Below the pieces are notes generated by a model. It was not told the origin of the DNA, did not search any database, and saw only the letters and a program-made list of their open reading frames with translations. The translations under genes and the position numbers were made by a program. From assembly GCA_963693285.1 (NCBI GenBank), contig OY848921.1:6523229-6587228 (forward strand): a DNA stretch of 64,000 nucleotides, written 5' to 3'. The DNA is from Xestospongia muta. Its lineage: Eukaryota; Porifera; Demospongiae; Haplosclerida; Petrosiidae. Positions 51,653 through 63,821 of the stretch are shown here, piece after piece. The stretch's first letter is position 1; the number at the start of each line of letters is the position of its first letter.

Positions 51653-54600
51653 ATGGCTGAAAGAAATGAAAGACCAGGTTTGGTAAGTCATTCTATATAT
51701 GTAACTAATTGGGAACGTTGCTACATCAAATAAAGAAAAACAATTAAATGTATTCAATAATATAATCTAAAAATAGTAAATGTTGTTGCTATTGACTAGT
51801 TAATTTATATGGTAACTGAGATTATTACGACACCTATCATGGTTTAAAGCCAAACCTTTGATATCTACTTGGAAAAAACCTGATATAAACTTTAAATATT
51901 TAAACACTTGATAGTTATTCAAAAGTATTTTTAATAAATATACAGTAAACTCACTTGTTATGATACGTCTTTTTTTATGTTCCTATGATGACAAACCTAT
52001 ACTCTCATTGTCACAACTATTTATAGCTGGTAAGTATGTACAATGTCAATTCATGTGATCTTATTTGCATTTTATCTTAATTGAGTAGTTGTTTATATCA
52101 ATTAACGTTATTAGGTTTTAATTACAATCCTCGTTACTATGTGTTCTTCTTTCTTTTTTATGTTCTTATGATGACAAACCTACACTCTCATTGTCACAAC
52201 TATATATAGTGGGTAAGTATGTACAATGTCAATTCATGTGATCTCATTTGCATTTTATCTTAATTGAGTAGTTGTTTATATTAATTAACGTTATTAGGTT
52301 TTAATTACAATCCTCGTTACTATGTGTTTTTCTTTCTTTTTTATGTTCCTATGATGACAAACCTCCACTCTCATTGTCACAACTATTTATAGCTGGTAAG
52401 TATGAACAATGTCAATTCATGTGATCTTATTTGCATTTTATCTTAATTGAGTAGTTGTTTATATCAATTAACGTTATTAGGTTTTAATTACAATCCTCGT
52501 TACTATGTGTTCTTCTTTCTTTTTTATGTTCTTATGATGACAAACCTATACTCTCATTGTCACAACTATATATAGTGGGTAAGTATGTACAATGTCAATT
52601 CATATGATCTCATTTGCATTTTATCTTAATTGAGTAGTTGTTTATATCAATTAACGTTATTAGGTTTTAATTACAATCCTCGTTACTATGTGTTTTTCTT
52701 TCTTTTTTATGTTCCTATGATGACAAACCTCCACTCTCATTGTCACAATTATTTATAGCGGGTAAGTATGTACAATGTCAATTCATATGATCTCATTTGC
52801 ATTTTATCTTAATTGAGTAGTTGTTTATATCAATTAACGTTATTAGGTTTTAATTACAATCCTTGTTACTATGTGTTTTTCTTTCTTTTTTATGTTCTTA
52901 TGATGACAAACCTATACTCTTATTGTCACAACTATTTATAGATTGTAAGTGTGTACAATGTCAATTTATGTGATCTCATTTGCTTTTTATCTTAATTGAG
53001 TAGTTGTTTATATTAATTATAGTTATTAGGTTTTAATTACATTCTTTGTTACTATGTGTCTTTCTTTTATTTATGTTCCTATGATGACAAACCTATACTC
53101 TCATTGTCACAACTATTTATAGGTGGTAAGTATGTACAATGTCAATTCATGTGATCTTATTTGCATTTTATCTTAATTGAGTAGTTGTTTATATTAATTA
53201 TGTATTTGTTTAAATTATTTATAGTTATTAGGTTTTAATTACAATCCTCATTACTATGTGTTCTTCTTTCTTTTTTATGTTCTTATGATGGCAAACATAT
53301 ACTCTCATTGTCACAACTATTTATAGGAGGTAAGTATGTACAATGTCAATTCATGTGATCTCATTTGCATTTTATCTTAATTGAGTAGTTGTTTATATCA
53401 ATTAACGTTATTAGGTTTTAATTACAATCCTTGTTACTATGTGTTTTTCTTTCTTTTTTATGTTCTTATGATGACAAACCTATACTCTTATTGTCACAAC
53501 TATTTATAGTCGTTAAGTATGTACAATGTCAATTTATGTGATCTCATTTGCTTTTTATCTTAATTGAGTAGTTGTTTATATTAATTATAGTTATTAGGTT
53601 TTAATTACATTCTTTGTTACTATGTGTCTTTCTTTTATTTATGTTCTTATGATGACAAACCTATACTCTCATTGTCACAACTATTTATAGGTGGTAAGTA
53701 TGTACAATGTCAATTTATGTGATCTCATTTGCATTTTATCTTAATTGTTTAGTTGTTTATATTAATTAAATTATTAGGTTTTAATTACATTCTTTGTTAC
53801 TATGTGTCTTTCTTTGTTTTTATGTTTCTATGATGACAAACCTATACTCTCATTGTCACAACTATTTTAGTATGTAAGTATGTACAATGTCAATTCATGT
53901 GATCTCATTTGCATTTTATTAACCTCGCTGTGCGTAGGCGCAAAGCGAGGGTACTGTAGTCTATTTGTGTGTGTGTGTGTGTGTGTTTGCACTGCCTGTT
54001 ACATTTGAACTACTATAACTTGGCAAGCGATGCCTTAGCAGCTACCAACGTTTAGCAATGAATAGAAAAACATGTGGACTTTACAACAGTAGTATCAAGA
54101 ACATCGTCAGGGAAAACGAAAGCTTAAAAGTGGCAAAAGAATTTTCAGGCATCATAGTCAAAGTGCCGTTTCTTGAAAAGTAAAAAACTTAATGTAGAGA
54201 TTTTTTAGTATGCTGTAGAGAATCTTAGAGGAATACGGATCAGCAAAACAGAAGGCCATTGGTCGAAGCAATCATTAGAAAACTTCTGAAAAGTGTTTTG
54301 TGGACTCAGAGCAAAGTAACGCATTCAGGAAACATCTCAAAGCACTGGAGAAACTGCTACTAATAGATAATATATTGATTTATATTTGTACTATGGGACG
54401 TTTCCAAAGAATGCTTCATTTTCAAGTTACAATAAATTTTGTATATGAAATACTGAAACGTTTTAAGGCATCATTTAAAGGCTCAGAGAAACTTTCATCA
54501 CGAATCTAGCACTTAATCTTGCTTGGCAATTGAATGATACTATTACTTACTCAGTTACAGCTTCACAGACATGTCAATCAGAGTGCAAAGTACCCAATAA

Positions 54601-57600
54601 ATGACAAAGCTTTTTTCCCTTTGATTAAAGAGAAATGCTGAGTCATCAAACAACAGTTTGTAATGTGCATCAAGTGATCCATCAATATTTGACCACACCT
54701 TGTTTCATTTTTGTGATGCTACCTAGTAACATCATAGCTGGGCCTAAGCTGGCATAGCATTTACAAATAACTTAGAAACTGTAGCGAGGTTCGGCACTTT
54801 AGTGCCTTTCATCTTAATTGTGTAGTTGTTTATATCAATTAACGTTTTTAGGTTTTAATTACAATCCTTGTTACTATGTGTCTTTCTTTGTTTTTATGTT
54901 CCTATGATGACAAACCTATGCTCTCATTGTCACAACTATTTATAGCCGGTAAGTATGTACAATGTCAATTCATGTGATCTTATTTGCATTTTATCTTAAT
55001 TGAGTAGTTGTTTATATTAATTATGTATTTGTTTAAATTATTTATAGTTATTAGGTTTTAATTACAATCCTCATTACTATGTGTTCTTCTTTCTTTTTTA
55101 TGTTCTTATGATGACAAACCTATACTCTCATTGTCACAACTATTTATAGCATGTAAGTATGTACAATGTCAATTCATGTGATATCATTTGCATTTTATCT
55201 TAATTGTGTAGTTGTATATATTAATTATAATTATTAGGTTTTAAGTACATTCTTTGTTACTATGTGTCTTTCTTTGTTTTTTATGTTCTTATGATGGCAA
55301 ACATATACTCTCATTGTCACAACTATTTATAGGAGGTAAGTATGTACAATGTCAATTCATGTGATCTCATTTGCATTTTATCTTAATTGAGTAGTTGTTT
55401 ATATCAATTAACGTTATTAGGTTTTAATTACAATCCTTGTTACTATGTGTTTTTCTTTCTTTTTTATGTTCTTATGATGACAAACCTATACTCTTATTGT
55501 CACAACTATTTATAGTCGGTAAGTATGTACAATGTCAATTTATGTGATCTCATTTGCTTTTTATCTTAATTGAGTAGTTGTTTATATTAATTATAGTTAT
55601 TAGGTTTTAATTACATTCTTTGTTACTATGTGTCTTTCTTTTATTTATGTTCCTATGATGACAAACCTATACTCTCATTGTCACAACTATTTATAGGTGG
55701 TAAGTATGTACAATGTCAATTTATGTGATCTCATTTGCATTTTATCTTAATTGTTTAGTTGTTTATATTAATTAAATTATTAGGTTTTAATTACATTCTT
55801 TGTTACTATGTGTCTTTCTTTGTTTTTATGTTTCTATGATGACAAACCTATACTCTCATTGTCACAACTATTTTAGTATGTAAGTATGTACAATGTCAAT
55901 TCATGTGATCTCATTTGCATTTTATTAACCTCGCTGTGCGTAGGCGCAAAGCGAGGGTACTGTAGTCTATTTGTGTGTGTGTGTGTGTGTGTTTGCACTG
56001 CCTGTTACATTTGAACTACTATAACTTGGCAAGCGATGCCTTAGCAGCTACCAACGTTTAGCAATGAATAGAAAAACATGTGGACTTTACAACAGTAGTA
56101 TCAAGAACATCGTCAGGGAAAACGAAAGCTTAAAAGTGGCAAAAGAATTTTCAGGCATCATAGTCAAAGTGCCGTTTCTTGAAAAGTAAAAAACTTAATG
56201 TAGAGATTTTTTAGTATGCTGTAGAGAATCTTAGAGGAATACGGATCAGCAAAACAGAAGGCCATTGGTCGAAGCAATCATTAGAAAACTTCTGAAAAGT
56301 GTTTTGTGGACTCAGAGCAAAGTAACGCATTCAGGAAACATCTCAAAGCACTGGAGAAACTGCTACTAATAGATAATATATTGATTTATATTTGTACTAT
56401 GGGACGTTTCCAAAGAATGCTTCATTTTCAAGTTACAATAAATTTTGTATATGAAATACTGAAACGTTTTAAGGCATCATTTAAAGGCTCAGAGAAACTT
56501 TCATCACGAATCTAGCACTTAATCTTGCTTGGCAATTGAATGATACTATTACTTACTCAGTTACAGCTTCACAGACATGTCAATCAGAGTGCAAAGTACC
56601 CAATAAATGACAAAGCTTTTTTCCCTTTGATTAAAGAGAAATGCTGAGTCATCAAACAACAGTTTGTAATGTGCATCAAGTGATCCATCAATATTTGACC
56701 ACACCTTGTTTCATTTTTGTGATGCTACCTAGTAACATCATAGCTGGGCCTAAGCTGGCATAGCATTTACAAATAACTTAGAAACTGTAGCGAGGTTCGG
56801 CACTTTAGTGCCTTTCATCTTAATTGTGTAGTTGTTTATATCAATTAACGTTTTTAGGTTTTAATTACAATCCTTGTTACTATGTGTCTTTCTTTGTTTT
56901 TATGTTCCTATGATGACAAACCTATGCTCTCATTGTCACAACTATTTATAGCCGGTAAGTATGTACAATGTCAATTCATGTGATCTCATTTGCATTTTAT
57001 CTTAATTGTTTAGTTGTTTATATTAATTAAGTTATTAGGTTTTAATTACAATCCTTGTTACTATGTGTCTTTCTTTGTTTTTATGTTACTATGATGACAA
57101 ACCTATACTCTCATTGTCACAACTATTTATAGACTGTAAGTATGTACAATGTCAATTCATGTGATCTCATTTGCATTTTATTAACCTCGCTTTGCATGAG
57201 CGCAAAGCGAGGGTACTGTAGTCTGTCTGTCTGTCTGTCTGTGTGTCTGCACTGCCTGTTATCTTTGAACTACTATAACTTGGCAAGCGAAGCCTTAGCA
57301 GCTACCAACGTTTAGCAATGAATAGAAAAACATATGGACTTTACAACAGTAGTATCAAGAACATCGTCAAGGAAAACGAAAGCTTAAAACTGGCAAAAGA
57401 ATTTTCAGGCATCATAGTCAAAGTGCCTGTTTCTCGAAAAGTAAAAAACTTAATGTGGAGATTTTTTAGTATGCTGTAGAGAATCTTAGAGGAATATGGA
57501 TCAGCAAAACAGAAGGCCATTGGTCAAAGCAATCGTTAGAAAACTTCTGAAAAGTGTTTTGTGGACTTAGAGCAAAGTAACGCATTCAGGAAACATCTCA

Positions 57601-59826
57601 AAGCACTGAAGAAACTGCTACTAATAGATAATATATTGATTTATTTTTGTACTATGGGACGTTTCCAAAGAATGCTTTGTTTTCAAGTTACAATAATTTT
57701 TCTATATGAAATATTGAAATTTTTTAAAGCGTCATGTAAAGGCTCAGAGAAACGTCCATCACGAATCTAGCCTTAATCTTGCTTGGCAATTGAAAGATAC
57801 TATTACTTACTCAGTTACAGCTTCACAGACATGTCAATCAGAGTGCAAAGTACCCAGTAAACGACAAAGCTTTTTTCCCTTTGATTGAAGAGAAATGCTG
57901 AGTCATCAAACAACAGTTTGTAATGTGCATCAAGTGATCCCATCAATATTTGACCACACCTTGTTTCATTTTTGTGATGCTACCTAGTACATCATAGCTG
58001 GGCCTAAGCTGGCATAGCATTTACAAATAACTTAGAAACTGTAGCGAGGTTCGGCACTTTAGTGCCTTTCATCTTAATTGTGTAGTGGTTTATATTCAAT
58101 TAAAGTTATTAGGTTTTAATTACAATCCTTGTTACTATGTGTCTTTCTTTGTTTTTTATGTTCTTATGATGGCAAACATATACTCTCATTGTTACAACTA
58201 TTTATAGGTGGTAAGTATGTACAATGTCAATTCATGTGATCGCATTTGCATTATATCTTAATTATGTATTTGTTTAAATTAATTAAAGTTATTAGGTTTT
58301 AATTACAGTCCTTGTTACTATATGTCTTTGTTTGTTATGTTCTTATGACAACAAACCTATACTCTTATTCTCTTATTGTTACAACTATTTATAGGAGGTG
58401 AGTATGTACAATGTCAATAAACTAAGTTACTAGGAATATTGTTAATAGTCATTGCTCTTAGTCTAGGCAGGGATTACAGTACTTGCTTTGTGTGTTTCTG
58501 TCTGTTAACAGACAGTGTACTCTGAAGTGCTTGCCAAAGATATTATCTAAAGCTGCAAAATTTGGGAAGGAGATAAGGTTTAGCACTATAAATTATTTCT
58601 AGCTAACTGGCTTTCAACAAGATGGAAGATTTGATCACTACAGTAATTTACTAATAAGATGTGGATATTTTCATAGAAATGCTTTATTTTGAAGTTATTG
58701 AGTCAAAAAAACGTCATTTGCAAACACACAACTGTTATAACACACCTGTAAAATTAAACAGTTGGCAGTCCTATGGTTTTTATCACCATATACCACATCC
58801 ATTAATTTCTATTTAGTAAGTTCTCAGGTAGTGGTAGTATGACCAACTAAAATCATTCAGTATAATTTAGCCACTACTACAGCAAATGTTCTGTACTTTA
58901 GTGCTTTTTTCTTTGTCAATTATTGAACTAAGCTTTGTTTATGTCTTTTATATTTTTATTTAAAAACATCTTTCTGACCATTTGATGATAATATGTTCTT
59001 ATCAGTTATTTACAAATTTACAGGATACTTAATTGATTTGTTGTTTATTTTTTATGTCAATGATTTACCTGCTGATATCAAATGGAACATATACATATAT
59101 AGAGGGATAATAAAAGAGGTAAAGTATTTATGTATTACTTAATATAACATTATAGTGCTAGGAGATATAACAATATAACAAACTAATTCTATACTATTGT
59201 CAAATCACTTCTCAAGTCATTTTTGTAAAATGTTTGAAGAAACCATACCTTAACTGTTTTATATGATGTACAGACAAATTAAAGACACTTCATGAGGTTA
59301 TTAAGAAGTGTCAAACTATATAGGTAATTTTTATTGCAGTTTAAATTTCTGTGATCATATCTCACAATGCTCAAAGAATAAATGACATGACAAATCAACA
59401 ATATACCATGGTGTTAAAAAGAGTTCAGCCACCCAAGTAGAAGTTGCATTATTTGAGTTTATTTGAATTAACTACAGCTACACATGTAGTGTTTCTGTGC
59501 TGTTACAGCTATTTTTGAAGAGAAAGCTAAACACAGGGAGTGGTATAGTTTTGGCAAACAGAACAAATGTAAAAATCACATCCCACATACTTTCAATTAT
59601 TGAGACCAGTTCAAAACTTTAAAACAGAACTGGTAGGGACATTATATGAAAGTATCGATTGTGATATCATTGCAGTATTTAGAATGACAGCAATATCATA
59701 AAAATATTTTTCTTCTGAAATACGGAATTGTTTTTTATTTTCAATATGGTTTATATAACATTGATTTGTGCTTTATATAATATATACATCCATGCATGCA
59801 TACATACATATATATGTACATATATG

Positions 59827-59890
<64 letters not shown>

Positions 59891-62800
59891 TACGTATATA
59901 TACATATATATAAGTAGCAATAAAGTATTGTCAAGCCTTGAGATGAGGCAATTAATCATGAGTTACTATCCATAACATCATAAGAAACTATCCGTCAATG
60001 TCATTCTTAGCAATGTATACCAAACCCCACATAACTACATATATTCAATATGACTACATCATTTAACTGGCTACTGAATACTGAGTATTGAAAGTTGTAT
60101 GTGTTAATAAAACAATAACAACTATCATCCTGACTATAGGGGATACTATTGCTCCCAGTATAGTTATAATAAAGCAACTTATATTAATGAAATGATGTTG
60201 CTTCAAGTATACCTCTATGGAATTATCGTTGTTTACTCAATACTGAATTTTATTATATAGTTGAAGTATAAAATCATTATCAACAAGATTGTTGTATCAT
60301 CATTCTTGTATGTTGTATTGTGTAACTAATCCTAAAAATATCTGTTAGTTTAGTCTCAAACTATTCAGCCTTCAGTGGAAAATACCACATTGATCTATTG
60401 AGTGTTCATAATATTGTATGATAAAAATTAAATTACTTCACCATAATCACTGTGAATATCCCTAGTCAAGTTTCAACAGTTACAAATTCTACCATTTTAT
60501 TAACTATCCAGGTATATGCTTTGAAGCATAATTGATCATATCCATATTATAGTTGGTTAATACCATATTGATTGTAACAGCTGTCATGACTTTAAATGTT
60601 AACTGAAGAGTAGTTACTATTGTAGCATTTCTCAGAAACACAATGGTTTAGTAAATGTATATTGAATTTTAATTTGTCACGGTACATATAGAACTATTCT
60701 CTAAATAGATATATTAAATTAGGATAATATTTTATGATATTAATAATCATTGTTTAATTTTTATCTGATAGATGCCTATAAGAGAGCTCTAGCAGAGGGA
60801 GAAATGGATGTAGCATATGGACGTGTTATGTTACTTGGTTCAGCTGGAGTAGGGAAAAGTAGCTTAAAGCGATCATTGATGAAGTTACCATGGCAACCTC
60901 ACACTACCAGCACCATCATATCTGATGTCAGTTGTGTTCGACCATTTGGACACGAGTGGTATGCTATGAACCTGGAAGATACTGATGACAAATGGAGAGA
61001 AGTAACCTTTGAAGACGAAATAGAAGAAATGGCACAACTACTTGCTATAGTATATAAAGATCATTCCAGTCCCAGATCTGTGCTCAATACAGTGGCAGCT
61101 TCAGCACTCTACCCTGTAGCTGCTATGATGAGGGCTTCATCCTTATCTTCACAACTAGTTCAAAATATAGAGACCACTAAAGTCGAGGAAATTCTTTCAA
61201 AAGCTATAGCTCGTTCTGAGCATATATCCAGAGGTGATCTTAGCAATATTAAACCTCAGCCATTTTTGCACATCTGGGATTGTGGTGGTCAGCCTGTTTT
61301 TCTTGAAATCCTCCCTGCCTTCCTGACTCCTCGTACATTGTTCCTCCTCCTGTTTGATGCCTCTAAGGATTTCAATGAAAGGTGGCAGTCTATACAGAAT
61401 ATTGAGGGGAGGCAAATTTTTGGTGAGGAAGTAAACATCACCACACTTGACCTGATGCTCAACTGGATGGCTAACATTCATGGTCACCTCATTTGTCGTG
61501 ACAAAGAAGGCGGTCTTTGTGAATACCCTCGTATGTACTGCATTGGTACACATGGTGATGTCTTAAAGACCAATGAGAAGAAGAAAGCAGTTGTAGATGA
61601 GCTGGAGTCCAATTACAAAGATAAAGCATTTATGGAACTTGTTAAAGAAACTTTGATTATCGACAACACCACTTCTGGTAAAGGAAAACGTGAAGATCCA
61701 AATCTCATTAAGCTACGTAGAGCTATTTGTCAGTTCACATATGAAAAGCTCATTGTCAAGACTCCAGTTAGCTGGGTTCTCTTTCGCAAAATAATCCAAA
61801 TGTTTGAAAAGAATGTAATCGATCTTAAAGAAGCTCACGCTATTGGAGTAGCTTGTAAAATACCTCATGATGATGTTCCAAAGGTCCTCCTGTTTTATCA
61901 TGATCTAGGAGTAGTGCTGTTCTATCCCCACATTACTGGTTTGAGAAACAAAGTTATCATTAATCCCAAATGGTTTGTGGAAACACTTGGGAAAGTGTTG
62001 ACACTAGATGGACAAGCTGATGGACAAACAAGACTAATGTGGACATTACTACAGGAAAAAGGCATTCTAGTACAACCATTTTATGTGTCTCTTTGGAAAG
62101 AATGTAGGGCAGACCTTAGTCCAGAAAATATAATTGAAATTTTAGTTCATTTTCGCCTTGCTGCTAAAGTCACTACTAAAGAATATTATGATCGAACAGT
62201 CAAGCAGTATTTTTTGCCAGCCACACTTCCAACTTTCAAAGGAGATCCCAACAAAGCTCTACCAAGTTATCGTCTTCAATCTACCCCACTACATATCACT
62301 TTTAGGACAAAATTTGTACCTCCTGGTTTCTTCACACGTTTTGTTACCTCTCTGGCTAGTAATCCATCTTGTGAGCTTATGTTTAAATGTGGTATATATC
62401 GCAATCGTGTCACTTTTGTATATCACAAATCAGATGATCATATCACACTCACTGATCTCCACTATGCTATACAAGTTGATGTATTACGATGTGCTCCAGC
62501 TAGCTTGGACATTCCATCCTTTGATATAATATGTCAAGAGCTATTGAGTGTTCTTAAAAGTTGTGGAAATCGCGTTGAACAAACTCTTACAGGTCATTGG
62601 GGAATGATGAATGAGTCCACTCAATCTGTCTCTATGGAAATGGAATTTGAATATCTATGTAGATCAAAAGAATGCGATCAATCTGAGGTTCATTACTTCA
62701 ATATATCAGTAGACAAGTCTTCCATTTACTGTGAAAAGGGTATGTATAGATCATATCATAGACCTACTGCTGAGGAAAGAGTCTGGTTTGATGGATGGAA

Positions 62801-63439
62801 CATACCAGAAGAGGTACAGTTCAGGAGAGTTCATTATAATGTCTCAATATATTCTTTATAGGCAGTGTCTCTTGAATCATCATCACCTCCTGTAACCATG
62901 GTGTCAAGTGCTACAGGTCAAATTTGTCAGCAAGTGTCTTTTGAAAGTGAAAGAGGTAAGTCAGATCATTCTGTATATGAATTGTTATGTAAGTTGTGAT
63001 AATTACATGTACATAATGTTTTGTGGCCTTTATTAATTTGAACATGTGTATAGTCATCAAAACTGGTTGGATTATTCCTCTTACATAGTGAATACGTGTT
63101 GTATTTATTGTAGATATTTCTAGTGTTCTATCAAAAGTTCCTACTGGTAAAGATGCCCTCTCATTACTCATTCCTATTATGAATCAGTGGTATATCATTG
63201 GTGGTGCACTAGACATTAATCCTGGTAAGCTTGACAGTTTAGATCAAAGTCAGGATCCAGTCAAGACAAAGCTTTTCAAAGTCATCACAACATGGCTGAA
63301 TGAAAAAGGTAGGGCAGCTACTTGGGGAGAACTCCTTGAAGCAGTTGAAGGTGACATTGTGGAAAGTCGTCAAACTGGTGAGAATATTCGTGAATTTCTA
63401 AGAAAACCAGATATATACACAAAATATTCTGGTCAATGA
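51653..63439 (+). CDS. Roc-COR GTPase with C-terminal Death domain and an array of one-codon exons, copy B
   Basis: Proposed exons: 51653-51682 ([10 protein letters not shown], phase 0); 21 three-nucleotide cassettes within 52027-58397; 59103-59118 (16 nt, RDNKR); 60772-62813; 62862-62955; 63114-63439. Exon lengths outside the array are identical to copy A (30, 16, 2042, 94, 326 nt), so the frame closes with any number of cassettes. The Roc motifs [15 protein letters not shown] and GTHGD, the COR segments and the Death domain are all intact. Differences from copy A are scattered substitutions. The array is longer than in copy A because of three inserted elements. The 48-nt intron 62814-62861 is open in frame and ends in TAG, as in copy A. 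A function in Death-domain signalling controlled by a GTPase switch is inferred from the domains. Confidence 0.85.
53921..54806. mobile_element. Hairpin-ended element in array unit, copy 1
   Basis: About 890 bp inserted in a unit between GCATTTTAT and ATCTTAATTG. It begins AACCTCGCT and carries the inverse AGCGAGGTT at 54783-54791, then a small palindrome GGCACTTTAGTGCC. Right at the 5' end is a hairpin (CCTCGCT...AGCGAGG, 53923-53950), followed by a TG run. No ATG-started gene is seen. It resembles a non-autonomous foldback/MITE-like element. Confidence 0.7.
55927..56812. mobile_element. Hairpin-ended element in array unit, copy 2
   Basis: Essentially identical to the copy at 53921 and exactly 2006 bp away, like the flanking units. 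It was duplicated together with them, not inserted independently. Confidence 0.75.
57183..58066. mobile_element. Hairpin-ended element in array unit, copy 3 (diverged)
   Basis: Same ends and same position within the unit. It has several substitutions, a (CTGT)n run instead of TG, and a cleaner 5' hairpin (CCTCGCTTTGC pairing with GCAAAGCGAGG). It is probably an older duplicate of the same insertion. Confidence 0.7.
58410..60771 (+). other. Introns around the linker exon of Roco copy B
   Basis: Homologous to 32720-35086. It contains the 16-nt linker exon (59103-59118) and a TA microsatellite. Nothing else is recognisable. Confidence 0.6.
59790..59912. repeat. TA-rich microsatellite
   Basis: A long TA run flanked by CATG/TACA short repeats, at the position equivalent to 34130-34291. 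Confidence 0.95.
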
Positions 63440-63759
63440 GTTGATTGTTATTGTTACACACAAATACATTTATTTTTATTAGTTGTTCTGCATAACATAA
63501 AATATTTTGATAATAACTGTCTTCTTAGTTTTAATTTTAGCTTTAATATGAGTTTGTATTAAAGTGCTAGTATATCTATATGTTTTATTAGTGATTTCTT
63601 CTTTCTAGTCAACATACATGATCTATTATTTGGTCTTATATTTACACATATTGTGTCATATTATGTAATTAGATTAATAAGCTTTGTCATGATAACACAA
63701 TTGTTTATATCACATGTTAGACCAGACAAGTCATAATTTACACCCACACTGTGTGTTAG

Positions 63760-63767
63760 TATAAAAG
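63760..63767 (+). promoter_or_regulatory. Candidate TATA box of the second Reeler gene
   Basis: TATAAAAG at the same distance from the start codon as in the first Reeler copy. Confidence 0.6.
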
Positions 63768-63821
63768 CTTAGTAATCTCCTGTTACAGTTTACTAGTATT
63801 TAGCTTGTACATCTAGTAACA

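Larger units (their letters stand above)
52027..58397 (+). repeat. Tandem array of 21 units, each holding a 3-nt cassette between splice sites (copy B)
   Basis: Same unit type as at 28865-32710. Triplet starts: 52027 CTG, 52210 TGG, 52393 CTG, 52576 TGG, 52759 CGG, 52942 ATT, 53123 GTG, 53327 GAG, 53510 TCG (donor changed to TTAAGT), 53691 GTG, 53871 TAT; then 54946 CCG, 55150 CAT, 55333 GAG, 55516 TCG, 55697 GTG, 55877 TAT, 56952 CCG, 57133 ACT, 58208 GTG, 58395 GAG (donor GTGAGT). There are eleven different triplets, only four of which (CTG, TGG, CGG, CCG) plus GAG are shared with copy A, and no stop. An inserted element separates units 11/12, 17/18 and 19/20. A 2006-bp block (GAG, TCG, GTG, TAT, element, CCG) is present twice. 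Confidence 0.85.

Noticed and set aside
54300..54509. 69-codon open frame in the inserted elements (also 56306 and 57561)
   Set aside because: It begins at GTG rather than ATG and its repetition is explained by duplication of the element. It shows no recognisable domain.
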